Assembly: GCA_027924645.1 (NCBI GenBank)
Contig: BSBN01000888.1
Location: 19,841,501 to 19,905,500, forward strand
Source of the DNA: Cunninghamia lanceolata
Lineage: Eukaryota > Streptophyta > Pinopsida > Cupressales > Cupressaceae
DNA: 64,000 bases
Direction of reading: 5' to 3'
Positions 24,091 through 35,057 of this stretch are shown piece by piece. A program made the translations under genes and the position numbers. The notes under the pieces were generated by a model that was not told where the DNA came from, did no database searches, and worked only from the letters and a program-made list of their open reading frames with translations. Position 1 is the stretch's first letter. The number at the start of each line of letters is the position of its first letter.

Positions 24091-25045
24091 TGATTGATGA
24101 CATTATATTTCTATAGACACTTGGAATTGACCACCCACTGCTTCATTGGCAATTATGACATCACTAAACCACTTTCTTCCATAATTAACTAAATAAACAC
24201 TTGTTTAGATAGTCAATTATCAAATCTCCCTTTTGACAGTGATTAAAAAATATTTTGTTCTTAAATCTCTATAAATTTAATCATTTATTCAATTAATCAA
24301 TTGTTTTCTATAGTCTAACATTAGATAAATATTTATTTATCTAGTATCATTATCCCCATCCTAAAATTAAATTAATATAACTATTTATTTAATTCCCTAT
24401 TCTATGCACTTTTGATTAAGTTGACTAGTCCACTTAATCAACTTAATCACATGCTTGCACATTCCAAATCATTCATTAACCCATTCAAATTCCTCACATC
24501 TTCCAACATGTACAAAAGCATGGGATGGACAAGTACTTTGCACATCCCTCTAAAAGGGGTCTCTTTGTCCCTTTTCAATCTCCTCCATCCACTTTATCCA
24601 AAACCATCCTTCACTCTTGATCTCTTCTTGATCCAAGGATAATCTTTGTCCTCCAATCCTATCATGCTACTTGGCGTCCTCTCATAAATCCAATCCTCTC
24701 AACAATCCTCAACCATTGATCTTACAAATCAATCCTATCCATCCAATCCCCCATCTAAAAATCTATAAATTGAATCTCTTACAATCTATTTGCAAGTCTC
24801 AATGCTATGAAAGGTTATGATGTCATTATTAGGAGAAATCAACATACATCCAACAAGAAGTAGCACATCCAAAGAACAAGGTTTGCACGTGTTATTTATA
24901 GTTTAGCTTCATATATTTGTATGCATTCATTATAAGCTTGAAATCATGAGGTTACATTTGATAATGAATAGAATAGGTTAATATTTCATTATCTTGTTTC
25001 TTATGGTTCATTTTCATATGTACACATTTTGGCACATTAGGTGGG
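24091..25045 (+). mobile_element. Possible gypsy LTR followed by a PBS-like site
   Basis: The sequence tttggcacattaggtggga at 25,028-25,046 resembles the TTTGGCGCC..GTGGGA primer-binding wording of plant gypsy elements. It directly follows a CA end (tatgtaca, 25,026). A TATAAATT box at about 24,763 would sit in the putative LTR. The left end is unplaced and no gag or pol follows. Weak call. Confidence 0.3.
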
Positions 25046-25839
25046 ACCCCTTGATCATTATCTAACCATATTTTGGTGTTTTAAGCCTCGTTAAGCTTGC
25101 AAGTCCTAAATAAGTGTTTATGTGGTGGATGAGTGCATGTGTGACCTATCCAAGCATCTATGTCCATACTGAGGTATTTTGATAATCTTGGGGCATTTCT
25201 GTATCACACTGGTGTGTTTTTGTATTAAGCCTAGGCAATCGACTAGTCAAATTTTTAATCCTTCATTCTAGGCTTAAAAACACTATTTTGCACTTATTCT
25301 TGATGCATTTGTAGGGTTTTCATCACTAACATATTTTATATCATCTAACCCATTTATTTTGTAGCCTAACCATCTTTTTGCAACCCAAAATCATCATTTT
25401 TTTGGCCCTATTCACTAATGAGTGTTTCTATAAAAATAGAGCATTTTTGTATCTATATAAGAACCTATGTATAGATGGGAGCTATGAAAATCATTATCAT
25501 CACTTTTAAATCATATAAATCTCAATTTTTTTATAGGGGGTGACTTTTACATGGAATCCTAATGACAAATTTGATAAAAGTCCAACTCTAACCCCTCTAT
25601 TTTCATCAATTTTCATCAAAATCATGTGTTTTGTGCTTATTTTCATGCTTGAGCACCTATGTAATGGGTGAGCACCTCTATATGTGGCTAAGTACCTCTG
25701 TAACTAGTTAAAAAAACTTGAGCACCTCTACAATGGATGAGTACATGTGCATGTATGTATGTATGTATGTATTAAAATAAAGATAGACATGTATCTATAG
25801 GGAAGAAAGATCTATGGAAATAGATTCCTACACTAAAAT
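25046..25839. other. Unassigned stretch with short reiterations
   Basis: No gene. Between 25,650 and 25,770 the phrase gagcacctctgtaa..ggatg is repeated about five times in degenerate form, followed by (tgta)n at 25,752-25,772. Confidence 0.4.
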
Positions 25840-26315
25840 TGAGAGGAGGGTTATGGAAATTTCTCCAAAAAAGATCCAAATGTATTACAAAAAGAAAAGA
25901 AATGTATTCACAAAATTATGAATAGATAAAAGAAAAACAACCATAACATAGTAATTTATGTGGGGAAAACCCTTTCTGAAGGAAAAACCCACAGTTGAAA
26001 ACTTACACAAAATATTATCAAAACTAAAATGCATTAAAAAACACTTTCAATGTAAGTCTTTATAGGATTATACAACTAGCTTGATACTCATGACTATTCT
26101 AGTAGCATTCTATAGCATTGTGTATACCTACAAATTCTCTAATCACAACTATGATACTACAAATGACTCCTCAAGCATCAATTATACAAACATTGACAAA
26201 ATAATAATAGGACTTAGCTAAAATTAGCCTTTTACAGCTTTCATAGAATCTATCATAGTTATCATTCAATCTATCATAAGACATCACCCAACTTGGGCAA
26301 CTAGATTTTCCAACA
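25840..26315 (-). mobile_element. 3' LTR of copia remnant C2 (minus strand)
   Basis: On the minus strand a TGTTGG start lies at 26,315, immediately downstream of the RNase H region. The LTR contains gttttcaactgtgggttttt, then ccttcagaaagggttttccc cacataa, typical of copia R-U5, and ends around 25,840 in ccctcctctcaattttagtg. The outer end is approximate because the target duplication was not identified. Confidence 0.55.
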
Positions 26316-26329
26316 ATAGAGTCTAAGTA

Positions 26330-27664
26330 AGGTTTTTTATGATAAATGTCATAGATAGTTTAGATTTCCAATAAGTCCCTCCTATTTCTTTATATGAATG
26401 AGTTACACCATATACTCAGCCTATGTCATGGACAAAGTGACCACATCTTGTTGCTTACTCATCTAACTAATTACACCATTGAATAATGTAGAAACATAAG
26501 CACTAGTAAATATTCTACTATTGACATCACCTACTTAGTCTGAATCCACATAACCATGAATATCTAGGGAATGCCCATCTCTAGTTTCATGAAAAATCAA
26601 TGAATACTTTAAGGTGCCTAACAAATATTCAAAGACTTTTTTGACTACCTTGTAGGGAATTATTCTAGCATTAGACATGTATTTGCTACGTACTCTCACT
26701 ACTTGCGCAACATTTGGTCTTGTATAAACTATAGCATACATTAAGCTACCTATAACACTCTAGTAAGGAACTCTTCTCATGTCTTCCTTCTCTGAAGGGG
26801 ATGTAGGTCAATATGTAATAGATAGATTTGTTTGGACCATGTCATAGGAACACACAATGGTCTACAATCCTACATGTTAAGGCTTCATAAAGTTTAATTC
26901 ACATACTTACTCTGACCTAGCCAATGATTTCTATTTGGTCTATCCCTTATGATCTACATCGAAAGAATTCTTTTTATTGTACCAAGATCTTTCATTTCAA
27001 ACATTTTAGAGAGTTGAGATGTATGTTCTAAAATTAAACCTTTTTCTTTGCTAATAAATAACATGTCATGAATGTATATAGCAATAACAAGGAAATGATC
27101 ATCATTAAATTTATGATAAGCACTGTGATTATATTTAGACATTTATAAACCCAAACTCCACACATATGTATCAAACTTTTAGTACCACATCCTAGGACTT
27201 TGTTTCAAGCCATACAAGGATTTCTTCAACTTACAAATTGAAATTTCTTTACCTTTAACCACAAAGTGCTCTAGTCATGTCATATAAATGTCCTCCTCCA
27301 AGTCACCATGAAGGAATTCCATTTTCAAATCCATTTTATTGACCACTAAGTCATAAGCTACAACAATAGATAATAAAAATATAATGGATGTCATTTTTGT
27401 AACTAGGGAAAAAATATCACCATAATTAACACCCTCAATCTAGGAGTACATCCTTTCACAACCAACCTTGCTTTGTATTTCTCAATACTACCATCTGAAT
27501 CAATCTTTTTAAACACCCACTTAGATATATTGACACCTAAAAAAACTAGTTCCCAACTTGCTCTATTTTTCCCCAAATCCATTAGAATCCCACCTTGTTC
27601 CTTTGTTGAAGAGCCCATCATTGATACCCGATCAGAGATATTTTGCATGGGTCTCTTTCAATAG
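26330..27664 (-). pseudogene. Ty1/copia reverse transcriptase-RNase H remnant C2
   Basis: Minus-strand frames give, in order, WELVFLGVNISKWVFKKID, GSIEKYKARLVVKGC, KMDLKMEFLHGDLEE, KKSLYGLKQSPRMWY, FLVIAIYIHDMLFISKE, MKDLGTIKRIL, AIVYTRPNVAQVVRV, VFEYLLGTLKYSLIF and a RNase H-like IFTSAYVSTLFN..MSKQQDVVTLS..AEYMV. This is the standard copia RT-RNase H order. The RT active-site YVDD is changed to YIHD, and several stops and frameshifts break the frame, so it is dead. Integrase from the same copy is not present immediately upstream. Confidence 0.85.
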
Positions 27665-27834
27665 GTTTCCAAGTATTTTCCTTTTGAGATGCAAGTAAAA
27701 TCGATCAAAATAACTATGTCCCAAAATTCTAATTCTTTTCCTTGTATTTTCTATCTTTTCCAGAGTTTTAGAGTTTCAAGTTCCTGTCTTCCATCATTCA
27801 ATGTCTATTGGCTCTGAAATCTGCCTTGGTTTCT

Positions 27835-28360
27835 TGCAAAATTGCCTAAGTGTTTCAGACATCAAAGGTTGAGCTTGTAGCCTTTTGTCTTCTTTTGAGC
27901 ATATGTTAGTGGGAAGGCTTGACTGCCAATGTTTTCCAAGGGTTATGGAAATTTTTGTAAGTATGCGAAACATCAGAGGTCAGAGTTGTAGTCTCCTTTC
28001 TTCTTTTCAGTATATGGAAAGGAGAGGACATAATAGTCAAAGTCCAATAGAGCTAAATTCTCTAAGTGTTGTAGGCATCAATAGGTGGGAGTTGTCTTTT
28101 CTTTCTCCTTTCTTTTGAAAGGTAGAAGGAAGAAGGTTTGATGACCAATCCCTGATGGTTCCAAAATTGTGCTAAGTCTTGTGGGCGGTGGAAAGAGGGA
28201 AGTTCTTTTTCTTCCTTCTTTCTTTTAGAAGGCAGAAGGAAGAAGGCTCAAGGCCTGAATCCCGATAATTTTTAAAGTGTTTCTAATTATTTTGGGTCAA
28301 GTGATTCCTTTCTTCCTTTTTAAAGTGCATGGTGCAGGGTGGAGGCTTGACCCCCCTGCG
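27835..28360. repeat. ~110-bp imperfect tandem repeat, about five copies
   Basis: Units beginning near 27,835, 27,948, 28,060, 28,162 and 28,274 share the order aaa.tt.tctaagtgttgtgg, then gtcttttctttctcctttct, then ggaagaaggcttgatgacc. The 77-aa and 95-aa frames across it are not credible genes. It lies between two copia remnants and may be part of an unrelated element's LTR or UTR. Confidence 0.7.
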
Positions 28361-29580
28361 CTCTTCATTTCTTCTATCTTTTTTGGGGTTGAATGGCTCT
28401 TTTCTTCTCCTCCAAAGTGTAGGCTACTCAACAAAGACCCAACCTCTAAGACACGATTTGTTGAGACAAGAATGATTGGCTTTCCCTACTCTCCTCACCA
28501 TTTAGAAATGCTCACAATATTGGAGAAAATGTGCCAACAACTTCTTGGATCACCATTAATGTGAAGTGGGTAGTTGAAATCAATATTTTTATTTCAATTG
28601 GTGGTGTTGTTGATGGTTTTCCTTCCTGTTTCAATCTCAGATCTATGTGTGAAGGCTATAAATAAAGGATTGAAACTCTTTTCAAGGGTTGGTCATTTTG
28701 GGCATTTTCTCCCAACAAGTTCAGAGATCCAGAGGCAAAAAGAAAAGATCATTTAGTGGTTTTTGTTCTTCAAGAAACAAATGTGAAATGTATGTTAAAT
28801 ATTTGTAATCTATGTATCGAATCATTTTTTTCTCCACCATTGTAGGTGTTCTTCTTCAGAAACTTAATCGCAGTTATAGTTTTCTCTTGCCACATTTAGT
28901 GGTATGAATGCAAACTTTGATTTGAATGAATGTGATAGTTCTTAATTCATTTCTAGACTATGTACATGATCATTTTAGTATTACATAAGGAAGAGCATTG
29001 TGTGGTGTTGGATTATTGAGTATTCTCAATGATTTGATATTGGTTTTCATGCATTTGAATCTTCAAATAGGCAGCCATATATTTCTCTATAGTTGTGTTC
29101 TTTTGGTGAATTTGAGACTCTATAGCCTAATGGATAGGCAATGATCTGAGGAGTCTATGATCACCCAAACCTTTTAAAACAAAACTTTGTATCAAATTCT
29201 TAAACACAGTCATAGTCATTATGCATCCTCATTTAGTAGGATTATCTCCATCAGCTATATAAGGGTTTAGTAAGAACTAGTGGTTCTGGGTTCACTGACA
29301 AATTTGGGGCTAAGAGAGCAATTTGGGTATGATTATTTATTTATTTTTAGTTGTTCATCTAGTTTTGAAGTTAATACCTATTAAGGTATAGCCTTTAGAA
29401 TATCCCTCCAGAGTCAAAACTAAGCTCAAAGTGTAGAGAAGCCTACTCACTCCTATTTGTTGGCCAAAATTGCCCTTAACTTATTGACAAACCTCTTTTA
29501 AATCATCGTGATGACATCCCTGGCCTAGTTGATTTATGAATGTTTGAGAGTTTCAGGTTGAAGTAATTTTGGCAACCAAT
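28361..29580. other. Unassigned stretch with a promoter-like box
   Basis: A plus-strand ggctataaataaaggattg (TATA-like) lies near 28,648-28,666. No gene follows. It may be the remainder of the element that carries the 110-bp repeats. Confidence 0.35.
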
Positions 29581-30547
29581 AAGATCCAACATGTTTATAT
29601 CCTTTAGGTAATCATACAAGGTCCCAGGTATTATTCATTTTTAGTGCTACCATTTCCTCACCAATGTCTATTTTCTAGGACTAAATCATTCATGCCTAAT
29701 GCCTCTTGTATATAAATCTTAGTTCAATGATGTTAGTATTGGAAACAAACATACGTCTGCAATCATCCATATAATATCCAAACATAAATGACATTATATG
29801 CAACTAGATCCCAAAGCTTGTATCCTTTCACAACGTAGGTATAACCAATGGTGATACACTTAAAAAACTTGTTCTCTAACTTTGTTCACTTCTTCTGAGA
29901 CACATTGACATATGCATCACTACCAAAAACTCTCAGATGTCTTAGTGAAGGCTTATGACTTGACCATTTCTTCATATATGTCTTATGCACAAGCACTGAT
30001 GTAGGAGATCTATTTAACAAGTAGAAGGTAATGGCTACATGTTTATCCAAGAACTTTTATTCCAAACCAACACTAGTAAGTATACTTGTAGACTTTTCCA
30101 TTGACATTTTGTACATTTTATGTAACTCCAATCTATTGAGTAGAAATTAGAGTTGCCGTCTATCTCAAACTATCTAAATCTTTATAGAATCTATTAAAAT
30201 ATATAGAGAAAAAAATCACCTCCATTGTTAGTTCTTAATCATTTAATTATATTTTCAATCTATAACTCTACGATTGCTTTAAATTCCTTAGAATGATTAA
30301 AAACTTCATATTTACTCTTTAGAAAATATACCCATGTCCTTCTACTATAATAATTGATAAATGTAGTTCATATGTAGAATTAGCAATTGAAGGAATATCA
30401 AGAGGACCAAATACATCAAAATGAATGAGGTCCAAAATATGAGATGACTTGTGATAATTCAAGTAAACCTAAACATTGTTTTTCTTACCATAAATACAAT
30501 GCTCATTGAAATCAAATTCAAGATTATAGTTGACCAGCCCATCAATA
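29581..30547 (-). pseudogene. Ty1/copia GAG-pre-integrase/integrase remnant C1, cut by element Z
   Basis: Minus-strand frames read GLVNYNLEFDFNEHCIYGKK, HILDLIHFDVFGPLDIPS, then SHKPSLRHLRVFGSDAYVNV, CITIGYTYVVKGYKLWD and EEMVALKMNNTWDLV. These correspond to the zinc-binding pre-integrase, integrase core and C-terminal regions and the first motif before RT. The sequence starts abruptly at 30,547, exactly where the Z LTR ends, so Z inserted within the pre-integrase domain. The other half should lie beyond 64 kb. Stops and frameshifts throughout. Confidence 0.8.
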
Positions 30548-31661
30548 TGTTGATAACTGAGAGGGGGGGCTGAATCAGTTATCTTGATTTATTTAACTTT
30601 CTGTTCTTCTTTAACAACTAGTACAACATCAAAGCAAATAAGCATTCATAAACATGAAAGTAGAAACAAAGTCAATACACATAACACAATGATTTTGATG
30701 TGGAAAGCCCGGTTAAGGGAAAAACCACAGGGTGACTAACCCAAGAATGTATTCGCTGTTAGAAGAATAGAAGTACAAAATGACACTTGCCAATTAGGGC
30801 TCACTGCCTGAGCACACTGCTCACAAAGGCTCACTTCCTACAAGAGACTCACTATCTACAAGTTACAAGTTATAAAGAGAGTAACAAGATACTTGAATTG
30901 ATGAGAAGCATCCACATATGCTGGAGTTCAGTTCTAGTTAGGCTCAGTATACTGATCTACTACACTTCATCCTTTCTCTTCTTTAGTGATGCTGTTCTTT
31001 CACATACCGAACCTGCCTTACTGCTTCCACACTGCTTTTCTTCTTTTCTTCACACTTCACAACAACACAACACACACCTTCTCATCAAAATCCATTTGGT
31101 ATATATATCCGTACAAAGGATTTCATCCTCTTTCTAGTCAGCATCCAAAATAGTCAATATTTTCCAAACTCTAGTCTATCAGTTGAATCCTTGCTTACCA
31201 AGTGATGCGGATCAAAGACATACTTATAGAAGTCATCTAACAAGTCGGCCAATCATGAATCAAAACCTTAATAATCTTGATCACCATCAACATCTCATCT
31301 AGAATAATGTCTGATGCTCTGCAGGTCAGTTCTTCCTCTGTTTGCTCTGCCAAATAGGACCCCAATACTTGAATACTCATATCTCTTCACTCTTTCATCA
31401 CCAAAGGCTCAATTCCTAGAATCTATCAGTCAAGGTACTCCTCTTAACTTCCCCAAGTTTGAACTTTCCAAAGATACTTCATCTGAGAGATCCAGACCTG
31501 ACTGTTAGACCTTGCCACATGCTCTATTCTTGCTTACCGGACCACAACACTCTTCAATCTGACTTCCGGTATAGGCACACCATGTCCTACGGATGTGTGG
31601 GATGAACTTTGTTGCCATCCATGACAACAATCATGAAGCTACAATGTGTCTCTTGCCAATA
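30548..31661 (-). mobile_element. 3' LTR of element Z (copia-like), ~1.1 kb
   Basis: On the minus strand the LTR begins at 31,661 (tattggcaag, probably TGTTGGCAAG mutated), directly after the purine tract aaagggggagat. It ends at 30,548 with ccctctcagttatcaaca. It holds a TATA-like gatatatatacc near 31,096-31,108 and copia-style U5 wording (tggtttttcccttaaccggg). Beyond it lies the C1 integrase fragment, with caata (30,543-30,547) as the expected target-duplication half. Confidence 0.75.
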
Positions 31662-31815
31662 ATCTCCCCCTTTGGCATTGATGGCAACACTTAGTGAAAA
31701 ATGACTAAGTGTTATACTATACTCCCCTTTGGTTGATGCTCTCTTCTAATGTACACTTTACCGGAGCTCCCCCTTAGCTAGATTCCACATTTTTCATTGT
31801 TTCTCACTCCCCCTT
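31662..31815 (-). other. Four polypurine tracts before the Z 3' LTR
   Basis: Minus-strand A/G runs aaagggggaga, aaaggggag, aagggggagc and aaagggggagtgag occur at about 31,663-31,673, 31,722-31,730, 31,766-31,774 and 31,806-31,815. The one touching the LTR is the likely plus-strand primer (PPT). The others look like duplicates of it, two of them preceded by cat-caatg words. Confidence 0.65.
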
Positions 31816-31942
31816 TGACATCAATGGTAAAGGGTAGGGTCCACACACCAAAATTGCCCAAAAACAATATATACTTAGCCGTATAAATATATACAAGTTG
31901 TACTTACATATACTTAAGTATGTCTGCAAAAGTATTCTTTAG

Positions 31943-34006
31943 CTATACAACTTCTGTCACCCAACTCTGCTTCATCCTATCCAAAATTGAGATATGACCA
32001 CTCAACAGGAATGCAAAAGCTTCTACCCTCTTGAGATCTATCGGATCACTGGTCTGGGCTGTGGTCTCAGCATCAGTTAGAGCCTCATGCATGGCCTCTA
32101 ACCTAGGGATAATGATCCCTCTGAGTTCACTTAACCTGTTTGTTCTATTTTTCTTCTCCTTCTCAAGCTTGTTTATTTCGTCTATGACTGCAATAGTCTG
32201 TCATTCTTGATTTACAATAGAAGAGGAGAGAGGATCAACACTTTGAGATAAACTTGTCATTTTATCCTCTTGCTCTTTTACTTTCTTCTCAATATCTTTG
32301 GTCACTTTAGGCCAGGATAAACAAAATTTATAGATATCTCCACCATCTTTAAGAGAATTTTCCAAGCTCTTTATTCCAATATCCATAACTCTCCTATCAT
32401 TTGTTATTAGACCCTGTACTTCGGAGAATCTTTTGTCCAAAAACTCCTTCTGGACCTTTTCTTCTGCTGACTTCTCTAAGGAATCAAAATGCGTATGAAC
32501 AAAATTTACAAGAGACTTTAGATTACCAGATGTGGAGGCTGAAGAATCCTTTTCGAAGGATGGTATAATCTTCTCTAAAACACCGGATGTAGCTTCTATG
32601 AGCTCACAGTTTTCCATGTGAGACTTCAGAAGTTTTTCTTTTACCTTTGCTTGGGTGAAGGATGCTAGCTTCATGGTTTGCACCAGAGAGAGGGAATCAA
32701 AATTGAACGGTCCTTGAAGCAGTTCTGGTTCATCAAAATCCACCATCTCTTTGGTTAAGAAATCCTTGACTACTTCTATTGTGTCTCTTGCCGAAGATAG
32801 AGTTTTCTCCCCTTCTGCAGCCTTACCACTGTTATCTGTGGTCTTTTCTATTTGAACTTCTTCTCTTCCCTTTACTTGTTCTTCTTGACTGTATTTTTAT
32901 TTTTACTCTTTCTTCTCCTTTAGATTCGGAGTCTGTAGGGGAAACTAGAGGAGAGATGTTTGCTTCTTCATGAACTTTCTCTTCCAGAGCAGAGGAATCT
33001 AAGTCCTTAGCTTTCTCTTCACTAGTCTCCTTTGCCTCTTCTGCCACTGTCTCAGTAGATTCATCTTTGTTATCCATGGCAGATGTTTCATCACCTAATT
33101 CCTCTATGATAGAAATATTGAATCTTTTACAGGCATTCCTGAGGATCTCTTCAATTTCTTTTGCCACTTTATTAGTTTCTCCAAGCATAAGCTGATTCAT
33201 TCTAGCTTTGCTCCGGAACTCATCTTTGCAATCTTTAAAGATCATGTTTATTTGCTTTTGAGTGATGGAGGGATAAAGTAGAATAGCAATTTGTTCCCAG
33301 ATTTCTAGATCTTTTTCTTGGGCATTGTTCTTCCTCATTTCAAGTTCTTTCTGTAAACTTTTGGGAATCAGAGAAATGTTTTCAATAAATGATTTATTGT
33401 ATATGTTCAAATACTTAACTGTGGCTTCCTCCAGAATCTTTTTATCTGCATCATTTATGCATCATAGAATTATGTTATTGGTTGCAGGTTCCCAACCATG
33501 GTGACTGCTTTAACTACATCATCTAAGGACAGAGTGAGTCTTTCAACAAACTCTTCTACCTCTGCCTCCTTATCTTCACCAGATACTTTCTTCTTCTTCT
33601 TCATCTTCTTGATCTCTTCATTAGATTCTATCTCTTCTTCATCCTTCTGACTGATATAAGACCTTGTTGCCTTAGTCTTTGTTCTCTTTTTTCCTTTACT
33701 GGATGATTTTTCTTCCGGTTTCGATGCCTTTGAGCTTTTAGCAATGACAGATGCAGAGCTCTTAGAGGATATGGTCTAGGAGGGAGCTTCTATTGGAGCA
33801 CTTTCTTTTTCTGCCTCTTCCTTTTCTTTTTCTCTCCTTTCCATCTTTTCTCTATGTGCATCAAGTGCCTCTTTTGAGATGCCATATCTTTTGGCAACAT
33901 TCTCTACTTATTTTCTCACTTTTCTCTTCATCTCTGGTTGTCTTAGTTCCACATGAATCTTTATACTCAATTCTTCAAAGGTTCCAAACCTTTCTGCCTT
34001 GGGATC
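31943..34006 (-). pseudogene. Element Z non-pol ORF, C-terminal part (interrupted by element G)
   Basis: Minus-strand continuation of the frame that stops at 61,198. Rejoining at the G target site keeps frame (QPKDPKAERFGTF). Successive pieces are EELSIKIHVELRQPEMKRK, AKRYGISKEALDAHREKMER, a Lys/Glu-rich stretch (EIKKMKKKKKVSGEDKEAE), IAILLYPSITQKQINMIFKD, an acidic region (DKDESTETV-like), then MVDFDEPELLQGPFNFDSLS and coiled coil to KQSWVTEVV-stop near 31,943. Total ORF with the distal part is about 1,050 codons. It has no gag, protease, RT or integrase motif. Function unknown; charged coiled-coil character is all that can be seen. Private stops (for example in KVRK-stop-VEN near 33,907 and VNQE-stop at 32,201) and frameshifts mark decay. 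Confidence 0.6.
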
Positions 34007-34968
34007 TACTAGGTCTCAAAAATGCAGGTTGCTAATCCTAAGAGGATGCCAGGCTCTATGCTTAGACTCGCAATGTTTTTGAACTAACTTGATGAAATTA
34101 ACCTTCAAGGTTTGATGATTTCCTACACTTTAGGTCCTGCTACATCTAGGTGGATGAACCTTGGGAATTAAGGCAGACTAAATGTAAATGTATTGACTAA
34201 TTATGTCTATCTACAATGGCATATGGTGTAGGATAGATGAAAGCTTGCTAACTAATTCTTATATCTAATGAGGGGTTGGTATAAATTGTATAAGCAATAT
34301 CAAGGTGAATTTTAAGTGATGAATAGAAATAAGACTAGTGCCTTGTTGGGTAAGCAGAGTCAAATGAAGGACAAAGACTAGTGGCTTATAATGGGTAGTA
34401 ATTCTAACTATTTGGCACAATTTTAGTTTATAACTTGTATAAATGTGTAGGGAGATGACTGATGAACTCTTCTTAATGTCCTGCCAATATAATTAGATAT
34501 TTTGTAATTCACCAGAAAGTATTTTAATCCTTTCTTGAAGAAACCAATTGAGTGAAATATGTAAGAACAACAGATAATATTAACTTGGAGACAGAATGAC
34601 AATCCTAATTATATGGTTCTTCTTAGTAATCAAAACTAATACTTCGAGGTTACTGTGATTGATCAGAAGGATTTTAATTCCTATAATGGAATCCAATTTA
34701 CTCAATCACACAGGTACAACAAATGTGTATTGACAAATTAACTATATACTTGATATATTAATTTGAATAACAAGCAAATACAGAACTGTAGATAACCACA
34801 CAATTGAATAATTTTAACAAACAATTGAAACTAGAATAAAACCACAAGATCAGAGAACTCCAATTTACTTCTTCAATAATATACTTGCAACATAGTCTTT
34901 TGAGAACATTGTAAACTATATCTATTATATTCTACTGCTGATGATCTTTTCAGCACCAAATGTTTGAA

Positions 34969-34976
34969 CTTATATA
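34969..34976 (-). promoter_or_regulatory. TATA box of LTR A
   Basis: Minus-strand TATATAAG, conserved at the homologous place in LTR B (56,874-56,881). It lies downstream of the LTR ORF, so the ORF is upstream of the probable start of genomic RNA. Confidence 0.5.
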
Positions 34977-35057
34977 GATATTTTTGTGAAGAGACATAAC
35001 TCTTCAATAAGTCTTTTGGGAAGTTTAACAAGATTAACAATAATAACATAACCATGA

